64,000 nt of DNA from Thermothielavioides terrestris NRRL 8126 (GCF_000226115.1 NC_016457.1:3968001-4032000), one strand, 5' to 3'; numbered from the stretch's first letter, positions 32,236-44,779 are shown. Numbers and translations are program-made. The notes: generated by a model not told the origin, from the letters alone.

Positions 32236-34744
32236 TGGAAAGCGGTGAAATTGGAGTCTATACCCCTGGGCGCTGGGCATTGGGCTGGTCTTTTTTTTTT
32301 TTTCTTTTTTTGTGCTCGCCTTTACGTATCACAGCTGTGGGTGGCGTCTCTGTTCGCTGGGGACGCATTAGTCGTCCTGGGGTGGTGTTGGGGTCAGGAA
32401 GGCAGCGGCGGCTGCTCGTGCGGTTGGGTGGTTCACGGCGTTGAGACTACTAGTATCCTGAATAGCGAACTGATGAGGCATGGAGACTGGGGAAACAGTA
32501 CAATGCAGTGCAGCAAACCTCAATACTGAGCTAACATTCCGCTCCTTTTGTCTTCCCTTGTCTGCCGTCTGTGGTGCGTGTTTTTGGAGCAGTTGTCTTG
32601 CCGGGTGTGAGACTGGTTGGTCGGTTGGTTGCCTATATTGAACATCACTTCGGATTGTGAGGCTTTGCTCTGGGGGGCCATGTTGTTGGTTGAACGGGGG
32701 AAGGGGAGTGAATGGGGTTGGGACCGTGTGGTTGGCGGATATGGGATGGGAGGCTCGCTGGCTTGATGTCGATAGCATGTCGATGGGAATCACTACTACT
32801 ACTCACCTACCTCCCTACCTTTCAGAGGACACGGTATCTCCGCCTGGTGCTGCATTGATGTAAGATGACTGGACGAGTAGATAGAGCGCCCTAGGCCGGT
32901 GTGCGGATCAAGACGCAGGTGTAGTCGTCAGTTGCGCAGCTACATCCCTCGCCGTGGTTTTGGAAAGTCCCTCTCGTCTGCGGCCACCCTGGATCTTCCT
33001 CGCGTAGTCGCTCCGCAACATCTCGTTAGTAGACAGACCGTTCCCCGGAACGAGGCACGAGGAATGAGAGCCCTATGATGGACATGTGCAGGGGCCCTGG
33101 GCCAAGGTAGTCAATCAGGTCTATGTCGGCTTGGTATTGGTGGTGGACAAGACAACTTCGGTCCTGGGACTGATTATGTACTTCAGCTGGGGGTGGTCAC
33201 CAACTCCGCCTCAGCGCACCACAGGCCCTGTGACCTGCTCCACGGGAAGCGGTGCAGCACTGGGCAGGTCGGGCTAGGGCAACCTGTGATCGGAGCCTGC
33301 ATGTTCGCTCCAGTTCCGGGAACTGGTTGGTGGTGTGTAAAGAACTGGTGTTGATATTGTCCTGCACCCGAACGGTCCGGCCGCCACCGCCGTGCCCTGA
33401 TGCCCGTCCAAGATATGCAGGCTTCAACTTCTTCCCTAGATGAACGGGCAGGAAGACGTAGGACAGGGAAGCTGACAACGTCTGGCAAGGGAGCGAGCTG
33501 CGTTTAAGACGCGAGGATGGTAGCCAACTACACGAGCACGAGTAGGGAAACATTCACCAAGGCCCTGCGAAGTGATAGTAAATAAAGGTGCTCGCACCAC
33601 CGCCCTCTCCCTCTGCTTCCCCGAGGGATACTATGGGAAGGTTACCAAGCAACGCTGCTCTCAGAAACGCGACTGACACAGCCATCCATATTCAAGCACA
33701 CGTTATCCAAGCCAGCAGGCGGACCTGCTGCGCCAGACAACCCAGCTTAGCTTTGGTAGATAAACAGACAGGAAAGGCCGTGGGTTCCAATGGGAGTGGC
33801 GTATAACAACGGCTGCTGGCTGCCACGCCTTGGGGATGATGTTCGTTGAGATCTGGTTGAAGGGAATCTCGTCTGCTTTTCTGGCAAGGCAAGGTATAGG
33901 TATAGGAAGTAGCTCTGTGCTGGCTTCTCTCGCGAGGCCCTCGCTGGGAGTTCCAGGTTTTGTTGGGGATATTGACTCGTGAACGGGGCAGAGCGCGTGC
34001 GGCTGGGGGTAGCAGGGCGTGGTGATAAGCATGCGGCAACACGCAGGCAAAGATGGCACTCAGACACGGCAGCGACAGGAACTTGGAGGCCGTAAGTTGG
34101 TAGAGTTAATAATAAGTAAGGTGAGTAGCATCATCATCATAACCAACCACTGCCACGACGACTACCCATCAGAATGACAAACACAAGAGTAGGGCATCTT
34201 GTTCCGTATGGTATGTGCCACCACGAAACAGCATCCGATCAGATTACCAAGCCAGACAGCCAGCCTGTACTATCAACCCTCTCCTTCCTTCTCTTACAAT
34301 TAGAATTACCACTTCACCCTAGGGACAACCGCCGCGGGCTCCCTCTTGATTTCCTCCTCCGCAACGTAGAAGCGAGGCTCGACGACTTTCAACGCACAAC
34401 AAACAACAACAAAATTACAGAAACCCACATGTAACGCCGCCCAATGCAGAAGAAAAACAGAAAGCCAAACACCACCATCCTAAGATCAAATCCAGTTCCA
34501 ACAACCAGAAAGCCGTGCTTTTTGTCCCCACACACAGACAAGACAAAATCCCGGAGGGCCAGGCATCAACAGCCTTCAACCCCCCCAAAAAAACCAATCC
34601 CAATCCCCGGAACGACCAAAAAAAACCAAGCCTAACCAAAACAACAGTCGCTATGCAGTTGGGTATCGTGATCATCCGTAAGGAGCGAAATCTATGCCGA
34701 TGAAAAAGAACCCTTTTCATCATGATGCCGGTGTGCTGTCGTCA

Positions 34745-34778
34745 AAGGAGTGTCTATGCCGAAGGAGTGTCTATGCCG
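34745..34778. repeat. Perfect tandem duplication of a 17-mer
   Basis: The word AAGGAGTGTCTATGCCG occurs twice back to back. Related AAAGGAG words follow at 34881, 34931, 34993 and 35066 in the 3' flank of the minus-strand transcription-factor gene. Confidence 0.85.
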
Positions 34779-35515
34779 TTGGGGTATATATAACCGTGTC
34801 CGTCCGATCCGCAGATGATGCCGAAAAAGGAAAGTCTATAGTTTGATGATTCGATTGGCGGACCAGCCGGGTTGCAAAAGAAAGGAGCGTCGTCAGTAGG
34901 GGGGTATCTTGGATGCGTTGAGCCGACAAGAAAGGAGCGTCGTTGCACATTAGATGCAGTGATTAGATGTGTAAAATCATCGCAGGCGTTGGAAAGGAGT
35001 GTAACACGCATGGCAATGCCGTGGAGTTCGCTGCTGCCGTAGTCGGTGGGCCGCTGCTGATCGCTGAAAGGAGGGTAGTGTACAATTGCGTCTGTGTTGA
35101 GGTGTAGGGAACCGCAAGCCGCTCCGGAGCTCGAGGAGAAAGAAATGAGAAACAGGTCGTAAAAGTCGTAACCAGAGGTGATGGAGGCGCGCAGTTGGCT
35201 ACTCGCTTTTGCCCTTGCCCTTGTCCCGGGGGCTTGGCGGCGCCGAGAGCACATCACTAGGAGCCAGCCTGTTCTCCTCCTGGGTCGCCAGGGAAACAGG
35301 TCGGGAACCCGGCGACTCAGGAACCGGGAGCAAAGTTTGCGCCGGACTCAAGAACGGCGAAGGCGCAAAGGATTGGTGTTGCGCGGGCAGCCAGGAGTGG
35401 AGATCCTCAGGAGGCGGATAGTCCGGACTGGTGCTGAGATGGGAGGGCCTGGTCGTCATGGTTAATCACGATTGCCCTTGCGCAAGGCGGGTAGCAGGCC
35501 TCGGTGCAACCTAGA

Positions 35516-37654
35516 TCAGGTCCACACAGTCTGGATTGGAGGAACGAACCCGACGCCATACGTGTTGGCACCGCCCAGCATAGGTGAAGTGGCCGAGTAG
35601 TTGTAGTCGACGCCGTACGAGACCGTGTCTTCAGCATCGCTGTAGACGATAGGAGAGCCGTCGCCAAAGTCGCCGCCATAGGTGCTCGACGCAGGGCTGT
35701 ATCCGCCGTACGACGGGCTGGGTATGTTCAGGTAGTGCGGGTCGACATATGGCGACGACAGCTGGAGCGGGCTGATGGCGCTGCTCGGGCCAGACTCCGG
35801 TATGACGGACAGATCCTCGGTGCTGTAGCTGAAGGCGACGTTGTCTCCGTAGGGCAGGTACTCTGCGGACACGTTCGCCGACGCCGACATCATCAGCGGC
35901 GAGCCCTCGCCCACGTACACGCTAGGCGTGTCGAACTGGGGGAACGAGGGCGTGCGCACGGGTTGGACCCATCCCATCCGCGAGCGGAACTCGTTGACCG
36001 TCTCGATGGGGAACTCCATCAGGTTGAGCGGGGTCTGGAGGTCGCCCTGCAGGTGGCCGGCGTTGCGGATGGCATAGAGACGGCGAGCGATCTCCTCGAC
36101 GGGGCCGATGGTCATGCTTCCGAAGTAAGCGGCACCGATCTCGGGGAAGAGACGTTCCATCAGCAGGGCGGCCGTGTAGTAGTGGGCGATCACCACCAGG
36201 GCGCTTGGCGATGCACCATTCCGCTGCAGGTACATGACGGGCAGCCAGAAGAGCCAGGTGCGCAGAGGCTTCAGCCGGTCGAACTGCTGGGCCACCGACA
36301 GCGACGAGGTAACCTTGCGGGAGCCCTTCAGGAAAGTGATGAGCTGGGCAACGGGCTTTGTGTCCTCGCGGCTCTTCTTCAGGAAGCTCTCGAGCTTCTG
36401 AAGCTGCTGCAGGGCGCGCTGGAAGGCTTCCAGATCATCCTCGCGCGGCTGGCTGGGCTGGTGATCCGGCCTCGGCGACGGCGGAGCAGTCGGAAAAGTG
36501 CTGCTTTCGGCAATGAAGTCACCGAACTGGGACTCGTGTTTCCACGGATCCATGGCCTCGATGACCTGTTTGTCGCACGTATTAGTGTACGTTCCCGCGC
36601 ATTTTGCTGCAATTCAATTGACTCACAGATGAGGTGCCTTGCATGAGTTGGGTCCAGCTCCGCCTGTGCGCTAGTTAGCCCCCCTGTTGTTGCTGCTGGT
36701 GTAGATCGGATAGGTGCAGTCTAATATTGCTTACCAATCGGTGGCTTGCCACGAGAGCACAAGGGACGCAGCAAGAATCGCGTCAGAGGTTTCGCGAGAG
36801 AAGGCACCGATGGCTTCCTGAAGACCCTTTAAGGCAACGCCGCGATGCTCGTAGGCCATGTTGCCGACAGCCGGGCAGCCAGTGAGGTACGCCAAGTGCA
36901 TGGCGGAAAACGCCAGCAGAGCATGCAAGACATAGCGGTGGGTCGCGCCGATCTTGATGATTCTGGAAAAGGGAAAGCGGAAATTTGTCAGTGCGACAAG
37001 CCACACCTAGAGTGTCTCAGAGCGCGGACGGACGGAGTCTTACATAGGGATCTGCCGTGTCCAGAGGGTGAAGTCAATGGCGTCGAGCTCCTGCATCTGG
37101 TTGCTGATGGAAGCAACATGATGGATCAACCGCAGGTCTTCCACTGACAAGGACTCGGGCGCGGGCGCCGGGTAGATGCCGAGACTGGGGAACGGGAACA
37201 TTCCAGTGCGGCGCCACTCATCGATGGTAGCCTCGATCTCCGGAGTCCACATGAGGTCGGGCTTATCGGGCGAGCCGGCCCGATCCTCAGGGACAGGGAC
37301 ATCGTTGTACGGGCAGCGGATCTTGTGCTTGGTGCAGTTGCGGCTGAATTGATGTTTAGCGATGGCGTCACAATGAAGGGCAAGCCCGTCTCAGCAAGGG
37401 AGTTAGGTTATACATACCACTGGGGGAAGTTCTCGTCACACCTGATGTGGCGGCGCTTGCTGTGACGAAATGTTAGGGCACTAGGAGCCTCGGCAAATGG
37501 GCGGTTTCATCTCGGGCGTGAACCTACCAAGTGTCGCATCCCTTTCGGGACTTGGTGTGGCTAGTAGGGTGTCAGTAACGGACAGCAAGAACGGCGCATG
37601 GAGGCGTGGGTGAACCTACCTCCGACGAGGAGGACCACCACCGGGACCAGCCAT
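35516..37654 (-). CDS. Zn(2)Cys(6) transcription factor, Upc2/Ecm22-like architecture
   Basis: Seven exons: 37620-37654, 37528-37560, 37418-37459, 37044-37343, 36735-36962, 36627-36663, 35516-36565. All junctions are GT..AG and phases join exactly, giving 574 residues. The zinc cluster at residues 20-47 has Cys at 20, 23, 30, 37, 40 and 47 (C-x2-C-x6-C-x6-C-x2-C-x6-C) after SHTKSRKG, a basic arm often seen in this class. The middle (about 100-330) has the helical pattern of fungal transcription-factor domains (ATHRYVLHALLAFSAMHLAY, FSRETSDAILAASLVLSWQA). The last 150 residues are Tyr/Ser/Gly/Pro-rich, a likely activation region. The layout, an N-terminal cluster directly followed by a long regulatory domain, resembles sterol regulators Upc2/Ecm22. 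That likeness is inference, and the target pathway cannot be read here. Confidence 0.87.
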
Positions 37655-39950
37655 TATTACGTGTACGTGGAAAATACAAGAATTAGCGAAAGAACTGCGA
37701 AACAGTCAGCAGCTGACAACCTAAGGGAACGCGGAAAGGGGAAGCGCTGACGCGAAGTAAACACACGACGAGCCCTGGGGGCGGCGGGATAGCGAACGTG
37801 GGTGAGTTGCGGTGGGGACAGGCGTGCGAGGGTCACCGTCAGGCCGACACTAGTTGAGGCTGCCAGATGCGAGAAGCAGCAGATTCAGGCGGCAGCGTGG
37901 AGTCGGAGTCAAGAGCGCCCAGACGGCAAGTCGAGCGGTGCGGATGAAAGGCGGTTGGCGGGTTTGCGATAACGGGTTCGGTCCTTCGGCTCGGCAAGGG
38001 CTCGAACCGGCTCTTTCTCCCTGGAAAGCTTGTGCGCAGAGTCTCGAACGTCTTCCGTCTCGCTCCAAGCTCTTCGTTCTGTTCCGCTCCTTTCCTTTCC
38101 TTTCCTATCCCCGTCCCGCGCAGTAGCGATCGTGGAATACTTCTTGCGTTTGAGAGAGACACAAGAAACGTTGAGCGAGCGTCGTTTAACTGGGCACGCG
38201 GCGAGTGAGCTAAGCCTCGTAGACAGGCATCTACTCTCCGGGTTTGTTGACTTGGACGGCGGCAAGAGTAGGTGGTGAGGTGATGGCAGCGATGCGCGAT
38301 TCGGTGACTCTTCGTGCCGAGGGCTTTTGTGCGTTTTTCGTTTCTAGTCTCTCCAAACACAAAAAGAAAAGAAACAAGCGAATGACAGGAGTCGACGAGG
38401 ACTTCCTTGGGGTGGGTTGCTTAAAGCGAACGTGAGAGGGTTGAGGTACAGCGACGGTGCTGGAGCAGCTGCGATGATGTATCTGAGGGACCAAAAGGAG
38501 GAGGGGATGGGGCCGTTGGGGGAACGGCACAGTTAAATAGCGCCGATGCCACTGAGCATGATGCGGGTGGCATGGGTGGATGGGCGCTGGATGGGGACCT
38601 TGCGCACTGCCCAGAGGGCAGTTTCCCCATCGGGAAAGCTCCATGCCCATGGCCAGGTGCCCTGGGCGACCAAGACCATGTTGACACACCCATGGGCGTT
38701 AGCGCTCCACAAAGAGGGTGTTCCAACCTATTCCCCAACAGTTAAAGCGTCCGCCCAGCGAATATTACCGAGTGTGCTGTGGTAACGAACGAGCAATGCT
38801 TGTCAGTCGGTTTACTGTGTAGTCGGTTTCCTCGGTTTCCACACCCGCACGCAGTGTACCATAATCCATACGGTGAACAAGCATGTATACTGCGGTCTGT
38901 CACAGATTACTTACTGAGTTACCATACAACCTGCGAGATTTCAGATGAAATCTAGGCCGACCAAGTGGCGTTCGACGCTTGGTTTGTCGCGCTGATGAAG
39001 CCTGCTGTTGCCATCACCAGTGGACGGAGAACGGAGACCTCGAATACAAAGCGAAGCTCAGCGCTCAGGGAGGCTTGGCTGCCAGTGCTGGCGGAGGAAT
39101 GAAGGAGGATAGACGGAAGGGGCACGGTACTCACGCCACTCTCTCTCCCTGCGCCATACTACCTTATGGAGAAGGGTGAATACATCCTGAGTATTACTGG
39201 CGAATCACAGCTGACAAAACAGCCAACTGCTGTGGTCCTGCCGGGAGTGTCGTTGATCGCTGCTACCTTACCTAGACTACCTACCTAGGTCCTTGATGCA
39301 TCTTGTATTGTTCGTCTCACACCCATGCAGGATCTGAGCACCCCTTGGGAAGCGCAGTGGAAGCCGGCCGGCAGACGGCTCCGTCCTGCGCTTTACCTCT
39401 TGGTGAAGAGCCGGGCCAATTGCCATCGCTCTCTTGCGGCGTGCAGCTACAGTGTGTTGTGTATCCAGTTCCTTCCCGAGGCGACTCCGCGGCAGCTGGA
39501 GTTAGTTATCAAATGCTACGTTAACTTGGTCTGACACAGACGGGTCTTAGCGTCGGGCGCTACCTAGCAGGGCGGGCCGGTTGAGGGCGGATGACAACAG
39601 TAACTAGTGTACCTACCAGAGGCACAAACGATCTTGTTAGCAATGAATCCTTTGAAGTGCATACATACTGAGCACTCCCCCTAGTTACTACTCTCCTATG
39701 CTGTCTGCGCTGCTTTTCCGTTTGCTTAGACTTGCTGATGCGGACTTTCCATCTCCGCCTGGGCTTGTTCCCGTGGTGTCTCCGGCGCTTCCCTCTGAAC
39801 CTGCTGCTAGTTTCACTACGTGAATTTACTCCGGAGTGGAGTCGGAGCGGAAACAGTCCCCGGTGACTGCAACAAGTGGGCCTGGAGCAGGGAGCTATGC
39901 TAGCCGAACCCGGTCTAGCCTGTTGAGGCGGAGCAAACCACAGAGATGCT
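37655..39950. other. Promoter of the Zn2Cys6 gene and start of the gene desert
   Basis: The 38,085-38,110 stretch (repeated TCCTT pentamers on the plus strand) and the following DNA form the upstream region of the transcription-factor gene. Around 38,610-38,640 is a small hairpin (CTGCCCAGAGGGCAG). No gene seen; frames up to 173 codons are antisense-like or random. Confidence 0.5.
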
Positions 39951-39958
39951 CGCTTGCG

Positions 39959-40360
39959 GGTTATTCTTAAAGAGGTCCCGCCAAGACTAATTTCGGAACC
40001 TACCGCTTACAAGTATTTACAAATTGCCGCGAGGGAGCGGGGTCGCCACGACTTCGAGCAACATCAACAACGAAGAATTGCAAAGACTCGTAGCAACAAC
40101 TTTGCGAAACCTCAACCAAATTGAAAAAAAAGAAAACGAAGTTAACCTACACCCTAACCTTGACCCTCACCCTAACCATAACCCTCACCCTAACCAGCAG
40201 GGGGCTGGCGCTACCCCCCGCACCCCCGGCGAACTAACCCGTGGCTAACCCGTGGCGATAGTGCAAACCCCTTGGCGGTCTTGGCGGGGTACTGACGCTG
40301 TAAAAACATTGCCGACAATTGGCCGAAATTAGTCTTGGCGGGACCTCTTTAAGATCCAGC
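39959..40360 (+). mobile_element. hAT-like MITE copy 2 (402 bp)
   Basis: Left end GGTTATTCTTAAAGAGG; right end, read inward, GCTGGATCTTAAAGAGG; the inverted match continues through GTCCCGCCAAGACTAATTTC. A perfect 8-bp target duplication, CGCTTGCG, lies at 39951-39958 and 40361-40368. This copy is inverted relative to the other three. The small conserved frame is on the plus strand (40024-40248: SSNINNEELQRL, NLNQIEKKENEVN, GAGATPRTPGELTRG). No transposase. Confidence 0.93.
40141..40195 (-). repeat. Telomere-like array inside MITE copy 2
   Basis: Degenerate CCCTAA-type hexamers (ACCCTAACCTTGACCCTCAC and so on) with the C-rich strand on plus. Fewer perfect units than copy 1. Confidence 0.88.
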
Positions 40361-40368
40361 CGCTTGCG

Positions 40369-43300
40369 ACTTCTGCGATCGGGTTGGGTTGCCCGCTCCT
40401 GTCGAGCGAGCGCCAGCTGTCTTTCCCAGCATCCCGCGCGCCGGGGCGTCACCTAATGGAATCTGGGGTGGCCACCATTGCCGATGTCCGATGCCCACGT
40501 GGATCAGCTAGTGTACCGCTGAGATGCCAGACATTAAACAGAAAGTTTGCTATTGGGGTTCTCTTGTTTCCTGGATTCCCTCGACCAAACCCACCTGCCA
40601 CATCGCACCGCACCGCACCTGTTCTCACCGTGCAATAACGTTGTGTACATGGCAATTGACACGTGAGCTCTCGTCCCGCGACTCTTCCGGCACCTTCTCC
40701 CCTCCTGCAGTCCGACGCAATCATCTGACCACTGCGCTGGCAAGCAGCGGATGCAAGATGGCGCCCAGTGCCGGTGTCGTGCTCAGACGGTCCTAGTGTA
40801 CTGTAGCGTAGAGTTTTCGGTCAAGCATTCTCCATTGTTAATGCCCTGCTGTGGTGCGGGGTTCAGAGTTCAGACAGACTCAACAGCCAATGAGAACTGA
40901 AGGAACCAGAGTGGCCTGCAGGCAACACCACCGGAGCACCACGGTTCGAGCGGGTTTCTGAGGCTCGGAGACACTTGGCCGAGCATTCTCTCTGCTCGGT
41001 GCTGGGTGCTTGGACAGTGCTGTGGCCCGGAAGGGAGGGAGTGAGGTGAGGCCACCAAGCCGCCATTCGTGTAGGTTCATGTTGTATATACCTAGGTTGT
41101 TCAGAGGCAGGAGCAACTCACCGCAAAGCGCGGCTGCCGGGCCGTTCGGGCCCTCTTCATCGGTCCCCGTCGAGCTCCATCATTGGAGGCATGCTGCTAA
41201 CCCTAAGACTGTACTGTGATATATCTCCGAAAGTGATCCGAGCGTGGTTCAACCACTTGCTAAACCCCTGTTCTGACGCTGCGGTCGATGGGGGGGTTAT
41301 TTTCCGGATCCACACCCTGATTGGCCGATGCAACAACCGTTTCTCGTGTCCATTTTTGGCTTTCCACCTTGCCAGTCTCATTTATTCCGCAGCTACCCTG
41401 CACGCCCAGCTCTGCGTGCCTCCCTCTACATACACTCACGTCTGCGCATTGCGGATTGTCGAGTGCCGCCGCTGCAAGTTAGTGTATTCCGTGGTGTGCA
41501 CTCATGCCATTCTGTACGGAATAGTGTAGACGGCTCTACACCAGACTTGATAGGATCCACCATCATCGTACCGTTCAACTTGTATCCGCACTGTCCTGAC
41601 CACACTGCTTCCGTGCAAGTCCAAAGGTCCCATCAACCTTGTGCGCAAGTTGTGTAACTAACTACCAGATCGACCCTCTTTGGAATAGCGTGCTTTGCCA
41701 AACCCAGGGTGAGGGCGGGGGGGCCGCTTGAGAAGTCTCTCTCTCCACTTTCCGCCGATGAGCTCACCGCCCTGCAACTCCATGCTTCCGACCTTCTCAC
41801 CTGCGCATAGCTCAGCTGAGTAACTCCACTAGGTACGGATATTGTCCCCGCTCGTCCCTTCGCACTTGCGACGCAGTGCCTCAGTCTGGAGGAGATGCGG
41901 GTAAATTGCGACTACTATGTAGTAAGGCGAACCTTCTCGTTGAACCTCCGAAGTCCGCATGCCCTTTCCATTGTTGACAGATAGATCTCTGCGTTTTTCT
42001 TCGCGACTTGACGGCCTCAGTGGCGGCTTCCATCCATCGAACGATCCGGAGCTGCTGACAAGGTTAATGAGGCTTGCCCAGTTCGGGCTTAGTCTGTTTC
42101 TATTCTTGAAGTTAACCTTTCCATCAACCCACTTTTCTTCCAGGCGATGCTCCACTCTGACGTCGCTTGCCGGATTGGGCCAAGGGACACACAAAGAAGG
42201 GCCGGGAAATGAGCCACTCACAACATCAAGCAGCTGCGAAAGTTACCCGCAGCGTCCCCACTCCGTCTTGGCTTTCCAGAGCCTTCGACCCCAACCCCAA
42301 TCCGCGGATTTGCCGAGTCAACCCAAGCGGAAAGTTCAGTCGTCGTTGGTTGGAGAGCTTGCGCTGGGAGGTGGACCCGGACCATAACATCGGGCCGTAA
42401 CGTTAACTCACTTTTGCCATGACTTCATAACGCAGTGCGAGCTCTAACCAACCAACCGGGTAAGGAGTAGGTAAGGATGGACAAAAAGCTCAGTGAGGAT
42501 TCATGAGGCAGCCTCCAGTTTACAAACTGTGTTGCAGACAAACAGCAGGCTGGCAACAAAACCAGGCAGCAAGCGTGGCGAGCCCGAGAAACCGGCACAC
42601 TGCACTTGCTAGCGGGAAGCCCGGATCGCCAGTTCGTTGAGAGAGAAAGTTCTACACCAATCGCGGAGGCTGACCGGGCTCCGACCGCGCTCTGTTTCTC
42701 GTCCTGCACACCACCGCGTACCCCCCACTGCAGTGTAGTGTACGGTATAGGGTAGCTACTGTGGTAGCAGAATGGGATGCTCATGGACGACCAGATCGGG
42801 TGCTGCCGATTTTGACGTCACCTGTTGTTGCTTGCGTCCTGCTATGCCGTGCTGATCCCTTTCCCAAGAAAAATCTAGACTCGGCTTCGACCTGCGTGCT
42901 GCCATTGTCCGCACCCAAATCCGATCAAACCGAATTGCTGCCGTGCGCCCTGGGACAGCCAACTCAGCTTCCACAGGCTTTGATTCAGAAGCAACGGTCC
43001 CGCAGAAGCGGTGAGCAGCCTGTCAAGGTAGCAAGATTCTTGGTGGGAGCATGGCATCGCATGAAGTCGGACTTGGTCGGGCAGCAGGAAACAGGCCACA
43101 ACGGACTCGACGGAGTGCTGTGGTATGGAGACGCTTGTGGATGATGATGTTGTGTGACAAGCGCCGAATCCACTCGGCGATCGTCTGTCATGCGCGTAGC
43201 AGTCTTCAAGACACAGCCCACTTCATTGGACCGTGGCGGGGACGAGCGGGAACAGCATCGACGCAGCACACCACAATCTTAGCGGGATAGTGTAGTGTAC

Positions 43301-44372
43301 GCGCAGCCATACGCAGTCCGCCATCAACAACATGGATTGGATGTGTCTTCAGATCCACACGACAGGCCGTCCACCATACCGGGGTAAACCACATCCCGGG
43401 TACCGGCTCTTAATGGCTATCCTAATCTAAATATAGCTTTCTTTGTTTCGTTTCCCGATTTGGCTCTCTGTGAGTGGGCGAATACACTACATACACTAGA
43501 CTACAACTCTTGCATGTTGTGATCCAGGGGGCGGAGACACACTAAGCAGCGCGCGGCTGAAAACCATGGCTTTCCTCGCTCGGCGAATTGCGGCTCACGA
43601 CACACTCACTACTCCACGGCATGATGACGGAGTCATGCGGCAGTTTCGCCGTATCAATGGCTTCTTCCACCTCCACGTATCCCTTCGCGTTGCCATCTCT
43701 CCCTTGCCTATATCACACCACAGCCACCGCGAAGCCCACCGGTGCTCGTTCTTCAACCAATGCCGCGGATGAGCCGCCCGTTTGTTCAACGTCTCGCGTG
43801 ACCCAGGTTACACACGCAGTCGCCAAACAAGAGGCATCGCCGATGGGGGTATTTGCCCGACGTGAAGCCGTCCCCCAGATGCCAACCAGACGCCAGAAGC
43901 CCCCCAGTCCGTGGTCCCGGTTCCGTGTCGAGGAAGCCTTCCAGAAGCCAGCACACAAGCGCGCTGCTCCTACGTGTACTGTACATACATACGTACTTTG
44001 TAGTCCACTAACACCGCAACACACATCTTCCTTTTACACTCACTGCCACATGTTCCCCCCGGCAACGGCTGGTAGTTACACACACGGCAGCGACACTACC
44101 AGCCTCAGCTCGCCCCGCCTGTTCGCTCGCACATCCCATGCCATGCATGGACGTCAGGGACACAGGACGCAGTGCACACCCAGCGCTCTTTACACTACAC
44201 TCCATACACTACCCGCCTCTCTCCTTGGGGGCCTGTCCAACCCCAAAGCGCGGTGAGGCACCTGCGGTCGACGATCTTCTCTGAACCAGCAAGGGAGGCG
44301 AGCATCATCCTTCCCCATCAGCCAGCCTCCTTACACTACTACTCCTGGCGGCTTGGTCTCACTTGCCAGCGC
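40369..44372. other. Gene desert between MITE copies 2 and 3
   Basis: Four kilobases without a credible gene. The largest frame (43588-44256 plus, 222 codons) is His/Thr/Ser-rich and patternless. The words TAGTGTATTCCGTG, TAGTGTACGGTATA and TAGTGTAGTGTAC recur at 41480, 42736 and 43288. Confidence 0.55.
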
Positions 44373-44380
44373 CACGGAAG

Positions 44381-44771
44381 GGTAGACGTTAAAGAGGTCC
44401 CGCCAAGACTAATTTCGGCCAATTGTCGGCTATATTTTTACAACGTTATTACGTAGCCACCATCGCCAAGGCGTTTGCTCTATCGCCAAGGGTTAGTTCG
44501 CCGGGGGTACGGGGGGCAGCGCCAGCCCCCCGTTAATAAGGGCTTAGGTTAAGGTTAGGATACGGGTGATAGTTAGGGTACGGGCTATCCTCGATTTCTT
44601 TTTTTTCGATTTGGTTGAGTTTTCGTAAAGTTGTTGCGACGAGTCTTTGCGATTGTTCGTTGTTGATGTTGCTCGAAGTCGTCGTGGCCTGCTCACCCCT
44701 TGGCGAAATGTAATTACTTGTACGCGGCAGTCTCCGAAATTAGTCTTGGCGGGACCTCTTTAACGACGACC
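44381..44771 (-). mobile_element. hAT-like MITE copy 3 (391 bp, degenerate)
   Basis: Left end GGTAGACGTTAAAGAGG; right end, read inward, GGTCGTCGTTAAAGAGG; the inner inverted match GTCCCGCCAAGACTAATTTC is preserved. Target duplications CACGGAAG (44373-44380) and CAGGGAAG (44772-44779) differ at one base. The internal small frame is broken and the hexamer array is the most decayed of the four. Several differences from copy 1 are C-to-T or G-to-A changes (GCGTCAGTAC against ACGTTATTAC), as repeat-induced point mutation would give, but I have not counted them. Confidence 0.9.
44532..44586 (+). repeat. Decayed telomere-like array inside MITE copy 3
   Basis: Remnant units such as TTAGGT, TTAAGG, TTAGGATACGGG and TTAGGGTACGGG in the same position as the arrays of the other copies. 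Confidence 0.75.
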
Positions 44772-44779
44772 CAGGGAAG

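Larger units (their letters stand above)
32092..35515. other. Intergenic region between convergent ssh4 and Zn2Cys6 genes
   Basis: 3.4 kb between two 3' ends. It begins with a (TC)n microsatellite (32179-32235) and a T tract near 32290. The segment 34,740-35,075 carries repeated AAGGAG words. A TATATATAA-like stretch is at 34784-34792. Frames up to 167 codons look random. No gene seen. Confidence 0.55.

Noticed and set aside
38600..38710. Small hairpins (CTGCCCAGAGGGCAG and CCCATGG words)
   Set aside because: Only 6-bp stems, no flanking direct repeats, not distinguishable from chance.
43588..44256. 222-codon plus-strand frame in the gene desert
   Set aside because: His/Thr/Ser/Pro-rich without any domain-like spacing, and no similar frame signal around it.
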